NCBI RefSeq assembly: GCF_047663525.1
Contig: NC_092612.1
Span: 529,501-593,500 of the forward strand
Reading direction: 5' to 3'
DNA from: Anas platyrhynchos
Taxonomy: Eukaryota; Chordata; Aves; Anseriformes; Anatidae
DNA: 64,000 nucleotides
A model generated the notes under the pieces. It was not told where the DNA came from, did not search any database, and saw only the letters and a program-made list of their open reading frames with translations. The translations under genes and the position numbers were made by a program. Of this stretch, positions 58,891-64,000 are shown piece after piece; the first letter of the stretch is position 1; each line of letters begins with the position of its first letter.

Positions 58891-59880
58891 ATGCCGGTCG
58901 GGGGGGGGCTGCTGTGCGCCGCCAGCGGCCTGGCCCTGCTCGTCACCGCCACCGCCACCGACTTCTGGCTGCAGCACCGGGCGCCCGGCGGCACCGCGGC
59001 CATCGGGCTGTGGCACCTCTGCCTGGGGGGGCACTGCCGGCCCCCCCCCGGCCCCCCAGGTAGGCGGCAGCTCTGGGGCAGGGCGCGGGGGTCCCCAATA
59101 TGTGCCCGGTGTCCCCAACGTGCCCGTCCCCGCAGCTTTCTGGGACGCCACGCGGGTGCTGATGCTGCTGGCGGTGCTGGCGGCCACCACCGGCTTCGCC
59201 CTGGGGCTCTCGGCCGCCGCCGCCGGGGCTGCCCGGAGGGCGCGAGCCCGAGCTGCCGGTGTCACCCTGCTGCTGGCCGGTACGTGGGGACGGGGGGGGG
59301 GACACGGGGAGGGGGCATCGGGGCTGAGCGGTCACTGCTGTGGGGAGGTGCGTGGGGCACTGCTGCAATGAGTTGTGCCCGGTCTCTGCTGCTATGAGCT
59401 GAGCCAGGTCATTGCTGCAATGAGCTGTGCCCGGTCTCTGCCAGCTGAGCTGTGCCGGGTGCCCGATGCGATGAGCTGTCACTGCTGCCATGAGTTGTGC
59501 CCGGTCTCTGCTGCCATGCGCCGTGCTGGGTCCCCGGGGCTGGCAGCCCCCCCCCACCCCCCCCCCCCATGTCCCGTAGGGGTCCTGGCGCTGCTGGGGC
59601 TGGCGGTGTGCACGGCCGGGGCTCGGAGCCTGCTGGGCCCGGCCCCCGGTGCCTGGCGCCTCTCCTGGTCCTACCTCCTCGCCTGGGTCGCCGTCGTCCT
59701 CACCGGCTCGGCAGGTACCGGGCACGGGCACCCATGGGTGGGGGCAGCGCTGGGACCCCCCCCGTGCCCCCCTCTCACCCCCCCACCCCCATTCTCCATC
59801 CCTCCCCCCCAGGTCTCTTCCACCTCTGTGCCGCCGCCAAGGACCCGTCCCCGGAGAGCTCCGAATCTGGGGGGCCCTGA
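58891..59880 (+). CDS. LIM2/MP20-like tetraspan protein of the PMP22-claudin family (4 coding exons, 171 aa)
   Basis: Four-membrane-span protein. LIM2 (MP20) is a junctional protein of lens fibre cells. Exons 58891-59059, 59136-59279, 59580-59714 and 59813-59880 are in frame, and the length is close to LIM2 (173 aa). The first loop carries the family signature GLWHLCLGGHC. Block by block it follows LIM2: GGGLLCAASGLALLV (LIM2 GGGLFCAWVGTILLV), TATDFWLQHR (ATDHWMQYR), FWDATRVLMLL (YWNATRAFMIL), WRLSWSYLLAWVAVVLTGSA (WRFSWSYILGWVAVLMTFFA). The LIM2 sequences are from memory. In human LIM2 lies on 19q13, so here it is either a relocated LIM2 or a close paralogue. CLDND2 and NKG7, relatives next to LIM2 in human, fit less well. 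Confidence 0.8.
59361..59530. repeat. 26-bp minisatellite in LIM2-like intron 2
   Basis: Tandem units of TGCTGCAATGAGTTGTGCCC GGTCTC type, 26 bp. Three are nearly intact and further degenerate copies follow. Confidence 0.8.
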
Positions 59881-60025
59881 GGGGGTCCCGGGACCCTGCG
59901 CCCCCCCCACCCCGAGCAGGGTCGGGTGGGGGGGCCCCGGGGTGCCCGGTGCCTGCAGGCTGAACCCCCCCCTCCCCCCCCATTTTGCCCCTTTCCCCTC
60001 CCCCCCCCCCCAGTCTTGCTGTGCC

Positions 60026-60031
60026 AATAAA
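60026..60031 (+). terminator. LIM2-like gene poly(A) signal
   Basis: AATAAA 146 bases after the stop, followed by GTGCCTGTTCTG and TGTGTCC downstream elements. Confidence 0.8.
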
Positions 60032-60474
60032 GTGCCTGTTCTGCCCCCCCCCCGTGCTGTGTCCGCTGGGATTTGGGGACCCCACATTTTTTTTTTGGGG
60101 GGGGGGTCAGTGCCAGCCCCCTGCCCTCCCCTGTCCGGCTCCTGCGATTTGGGTAGAAATAGGGGCTTTTTAGGGGGTCCCACCCGGGGAATGAATGGAA
60201 TGGGCTGGGGGGGGGGCACTGGGAGCCCCTGGGGGGAATGGGCTGGGGGACTGGGGGGGCACTGGGACGGACTGGGGGGGGTCACAGGGGTTGTCCGGGA
60301 GGGCCGGGCAGGGGCTGTGGTGATGGGAGGGGACACCGTGGGGGGGGGGGACGAAGGGGACCCCGGGCTGACCGTGTACCGGCGGGGGGGGGGGGGGCGG
60401 CGCTGGGCCCCCCGGGGGGGAGACACCGTCGGGGCTCTGCCGGTGGGCCCCACCCTCCCCGCCGGGCCGTGTTG

Positions 60475-60828
60475 CCCCTTTAAGACCGCGCCCTCGGCCC
60501 CGCCCCTGCCCCGACCTGCCGGACCGGTCCGCCCCGCCCGGCCCCGCCCGGGGCCCCCGCCCCCTCAGGCCCCGCCCCCTCAGGCCCCGCCCCTCGCGGC
60601 CCCGCCCCGCCCCGTCCCGGCTCCGAGCTCAGCACCGGCCCCGGCCCCACCGCCGCGCACGGCCCCGGAGCCGCCCGGTTCGGGTTCGGCCCGGTGCAGC
60701 CCGGTTGGGTCCGGCCCGGCCCGGCCCGGTTCGGCCCGGTTGGGCCCCGTTGCGCTCGGTCCGGCCCGGTCCGGCCCGGATGGTGCTGGCCGGGAGCCGA
60801 GCAGCGCCGTGAGCCCGCAGGTGTCCGC
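60475..60828 (+). promoter_or_regulatory. CpG-island promoter of the last gene
   Basis: Dense CCCCGCCC boxes lie at 60495-60620, including a repeated CAGGCCCCGCCCCCT unit, followed by CCCGGTTCGGCCCGGT repeats. There is no TATA box. The start codon at 60829 follows a CCCGCAG that could be a splice acceptor, so the exon may have an upstream non-coding partner. Confidence 0.5.
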
Positions 60829-60901
60829 ATGGCCCCCCGCGGGATGCGGCCCGGGACGCCCGTGCAGCTCCTCCTCCTCCTCCTCCTCCTCGCCGCCACC
60901 G
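60829..60901 (+). CDS. First coding exon of a secreted or membrane protein (candidate NECTIN4), partial
   Basis: The exon reads MAPRGMRPGTPVQ followed by eight Leu and AATG, then a GTAAGG donor at 60902. That is a classic signal peptide exon. No second exon is found in the remaining 3.1 kb, so intron 1 is long. In human the gene order after PFDN2 is KLHDC9, then NECTIN4, and NECTIN4 would be on this strand and has a Leu-rich signal exon before a long intron. The identity rests on position only and another type I membrane gene is possible. Confidence 0.55.
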
Positions 60902-61214
60902 GTAAGGGACGGGACCGGCACCGGCACCGGCACCGGGACCGGGGGCACCGGGGGCACCGGGGCCGTTCCGCGGGACCGAGCCCCTGCGGGCGGGGAGCGG
61001 CACCGGGAGCGGCACCGGCAGCACCGGTTGCTCCGGGAGGGGGGGGGGTGGGGGGGGGGCGGGCCGGGGCCGGGGGCTCCGGTACCCCCGGGGCTGGGGG
61101 CGGAGCGGAGCGGGGAGGGGGGGGCACACGCGTGTGAGGGGGGGCACACGGCGGTGCCGACGGGGGTGCGCTCGCGTGTGCACCTGCGGCTCCGTGCACC
61201 TGCGGCCGTGCCCC

Positions 61215-61300
61215 CGGTGCCCCCGGTCCCGGTGCCCCCGGTCCCGGTGCCCCCGGTCCCGGGGGCACCGGGACCGGGGGCACCGGGACCGGGGGCACCG
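61215..61300. repeat. Perfect 40-bp inverted repeat with 6-base spacer
   Basis: Arms 61215-61254 and 61261-61300 are exact reverse complements, built from a 15-bp unit (GGTGCCCCCGGTCCC) on the left and its complement on the right. The spacer is GGTCCC. It could form a long GC hairpin or cruciform. It lies in intron 1 of the last gene. Confidence 0.9.
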
Positions 61301-62089
61301 TCCCGGCTCCGTGCACGCTCGCGTGTCCGTGCGTGTGTCAGCGCCGTGGGTGTGCCCCGGGTGGCCCCGGCTGCCGCTCCGGTGTCCCGTCCCCCCCCCC
61401 CAAAAAAAACACAAAAAACGAACGTGGCAGGGGCTGGGGGCGGGGGGGACGTCTGGGGACACGGGGGGGACGTGGCAGGTGGGGGGGACAGGATCGTGGG
61501 GGGGGGACACGGTGGGGACGGGGCTGATCCCTGTGGGGGCAGCAGGGATGGGGGGGGGAGGGCTGGGGGCGTGGGGGTGCCGTGGGGACAGGGGGGGAGC
61601 GAGGGGGGACGTGAGGGGGGGACACAATGCGGGGGGGGGGACAGGGCCAACCGGTCTGAGGCCACCGTGGGAACGGGGCCGTCCCCTCTGGGGACACCCG
61701 AGGGCTGTCTGGGAAGGGACATGGGGGGGGGGGGGAGGACACAGCGCACACCCCCAGGGTCCCCCCCATTGTCTCCCATTGTTCACACGTGGGGGGGGCG
61801 CTGGGGGTGCTGGGGAGGGGACGGGGACACCGGGCTCAGCCCCCCGAGGTGGGCGCCGCACCCACGGGTGCTGCTGGGGGGGGCACGCTGCCCTGCCCCC
61901 CACCCCCACCTGCCGTGCCTCAGTTTCCCCACTCGTGGAGCCCCCGTGGGAACGGGCTGGGTGCTGCCGGGGGGGCGTCACCGTCACCACGATGGGTGCT
62001 GAGCCCCCCCCAGCCCCCTCCCCAACCTGGGCTCAGCTTGGGGGGGCTCTGTGATGGGAGGGGGGGGGGCGGCACAGAGCGGGGCCAGC

Positions 62090-62340
62090 CCCGAGGTGCG
62101 CGTGTGCAGGTGTGAGCGGGGGGGGACACGCGTGTGCGCGCTCACTATGCTGGGAGCCCCCCCGTGCGTGCTCACACGCGTGTGTGCTCATCAGCTGGGG
62201 GGGGGCACACGTGTGTGTGCGTGTCCCCAGCGGGCCAGGGGGCACGACCCCACGCGGGTGCCACACGCACATGGGGAGCCCGTCCCGAGCGCAGCCCTGG
62301 GTGCGAAGGCGCGGCCGGCCTTGCACACGCGCGTGCCCCC
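62090..62340. repeat. GTGTGCGCGCTCAC-type alternating tract
   Basis: Short alternating purine-pyrimidine segments (GCACACGTGTGTGTGCGTG, GTGCTCACACGCGTGTGTGC) lie in intron 1 of the last gene. The type is the same as in RORC intron 1. Confidence 0.65.
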
Positions 62341-63079
62341 CCCCCGGGACCCCCCAGCCGTGCCGGCAGGCCCGGGGCCGCATCCTGCCGCGGCGCCGAG
62401 GCGGTGACCCCGCGGGAGCCGGTTGAGCCGGTTCCCGGCCCCGTTCCCACGCGCTCGGCCCCGTTGGGTGGGGACGCCCCGCGGCGGGGGCCCGCTGCCA
62501 GCGCCGCCGCCACCCCCCCCCACCGCTGGGACCCCGCCGTGGCTCCCCCCGGAGCCCCCCGGCTTGTGCGGGGGCTTGGCCGCAGCACCGGGGGAAACCG
62601 AGGCAGCGGGCGTCGAGCGCCGCCGGGGGGGTGGCGAAAGGGCCGGGATCCAGCGACCGGGGCAGCGCGGCGGTGACGAAGAGCCCGGCAATTAGTTAAT
62701 TAATACGTCGACTAATCGAGGGTGGTGCGAGGAGGGGGGGGGGGGTGGCAATTAAGGCCGGTTTAATTAAAAGCCGTGGGGGGCTCGGCGGGGGGCGGCG
62801 GCGGGAGCCCCCGCGGTGCCGGTGCTGGTGCCGGTGCCGGGGGCGGGAGGCTCCGCAAGCTGCGGCAGCGCCCGGCATGTGCGCGGGCCGGTTGGGCTGG
62901 CCTCGCAGGCACGGCCGCTCCCCGCCACGCCGCCCGCCCGCGCGCCCGCCCCGCCGAGCGCTGGGTGGGCCCCGCGCATGGGAACGCCGCGGAGGGCGAG
63001 CTGCGAGTGTGCCCCCGCGCGTGCAAGGGCCGGGAGGGGGCCCGCGGGTGTGCCAAAGGGAGCGCGAGCATGGCCAACG

Positions 63080-64000
63080 TGCCCAAGATGAGTGTGTCCC
63101 CGTGTGAGGGTGTGTGCAGCTGTGTGTGGCTGTGTCTGAGTGGTTTTGAGTGTGTCTGAGTGTGCCCCCATGTGCCTGAGTGTGCGTGAGCGTGTGCAAG
63201 CGTGCAGGAATGTGCCCCGGTGTGTGCTGCCGTGCCCAAGGGTGTGCACGCGTGGTGAGCAGCTGTGAGCACACGGAAGCTTGCACAAGCACCTCTAAGT
63301 GTGTGAGCATGCCGGTGACATGTGAGTGTGTCCAAGTGTGCACAAGGGTGTGCAAATGTTTATAAAGCATGTACAAGTGTGTCTGAGTGTGCGCCAGCTC
63401 CTCTGTGCATGTGCAAGCACGCCTAAGCATGTGTGAGTGTGCCCCAGCATGTGGAAGCAAGCATGAGCACATCCAAATGTGCACGAGCGTGCCCCAGCAT
63501 GTGAGTGTACACAAGTGTGCTTGAGAGTGCATCGGTGTGTCCGAGCACGTGTAAGCACGCCAAAGCATGCACGAGCGTGCCCTGCCATGCCTGAGCACGC
63601 GCAAATGTGCACAAGCGTGCATAAACATGCTGAAGCACGCGTGGATGTGTGTGAGTGCACACACATGAGTGTGTGGAAGCTGGCAGTAGGCGTGAGCACA
63701 TGCACGTGCCCAAGTGTGTGTGAGTGCACCCAGCACCTGAGAGCACACCCAAGTGTGCTCGAGTGTTTGTGAGCACACCCGAGCCTGTATGTGCATGTGC
63801 GTGTGCCTGAGTGTGCGTGAGTGCATCCAAGCATCTTGGAGCGTGCAGCCGTGCCCAGGCGTGCTTGAGCATTTGTGAGTGTGTCCAAGCACATGCAGGT
63901 GCATGCCTGAGCGTGTGGAAGTGTGCACAAGTGTGCCTGAGCGTGCAGAAATGCGCTGGAGCATATATAGGTGTGCCCAAACCTGCGTGTCCAAGCTGCC
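63080..64000. repeat. Long degenerate GTGAGTGTGCAAGCATG tract running off the window
   Basis: More than 900 bp of degenerate TGAGCGTGTGCAAGCGTG / GCACGAGCGTGCCC units reach the last base of the window. Open frames on either strand are rich in Cys, His, Thr and Leu only because of the repeat. No exon is visible. Confidence 0.8.

Noticed and set aside
59375-62002. 875-codon plus-strand open frame
   Set aside because: It crosses LIM2-like exons, a promoter and intron repeats. The translation is low-complexity Pro/Gly/Arg and resembles no protein. It stays open because of GC content.
62696-63994. 432-codon minus-strand open frame rich in His, Cys, Leu and Thr
   Set aside because: A shadow of the GTGAGTGTGCAAGC tract. 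Both strands give similar repeat peptides.

Overview
The window is a gene-dense, very GC-rich, transposon-poor stretch of a vertebrate nuclear genome. Introns are short, CpG-island promoters are frequent, and introns are full of G-runs and minisatellites. Gene content and order match human 1q21.3 and 1q23.3. The extreme GC and compactness suggest a small avian microchromosome (a chicken chromosome 25-like region). The species cannot be told from the sequence.

Block A (1-37,300) follows human 1q21.3 in order and strand: last exon of SNX27 (+), CELF3 (-), RIIAD1 (+), MRPL9 (-), TDRKH (-), RORC (-), THEM4 (-), S100A10 (-). OAZ3, LINGO4, C2CD4D and THEM5, which sit among these genes in mammals, are not seen here.

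Block B (37,800-64,000) switches to genes of human 1q23.3, in inverted orientation: DEDD (+), NIT1 (-), PFDN2 (+). Three genes then occupy the place where mammals have KLHDC9: an intact 14-exon paralogue of the V-ATPase catalytic A subunit (617 codons), a small cysteine-rich IgV gene with a GPI-type tail that I cannot name, and a LIM2/MP20-like four-membrane-span gene. The window ends in the long first intron of a secreted or membrane gene (signal peptide exon at 60,829), which by position could be NECTIN4.

Exon-intron structures were read by hand from splice sites and from family protein sequences known to me. Most coding sums come out in frame and at or near the usual family length: CELF3 451 aa, TDRKH 568, RORC 450, THEM4 225, S100A10 97, DEDD 318, NIT1 287, PFDN2 153, V-ATPase A-like 617, LIM2-like 171. 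MRPL9 and the first exon of RIIAD1 do not close in frame. The misfits are single-base and fit homopolymer errors in the assembly.

The genes do not form one pathway. They are a conserved syntenic set covering endosomal sorting (SNX27), RNA binding (CELF3, TDRKH), mitochondria (MRPL9, THEM4), immune transcription (RORC), annexin binding (S100A10), death-effector signalling (DEDD), repair of deaminated glutathione (NIT1), chaperone function (PFDN2) and proton pumping. The strongest points for follow-up are the V-ATPase/IgV/LIM2-like insertion with its own TATA-type V-ATPase promoter, a cluster of RFX X-boxes inside CELF3, a triple CRE at THEM4, a YY1-motif array at DEDD, a perfect 40-bp inverted repeat, and repeated alternating purine-pyrimidine tracts in several introns.
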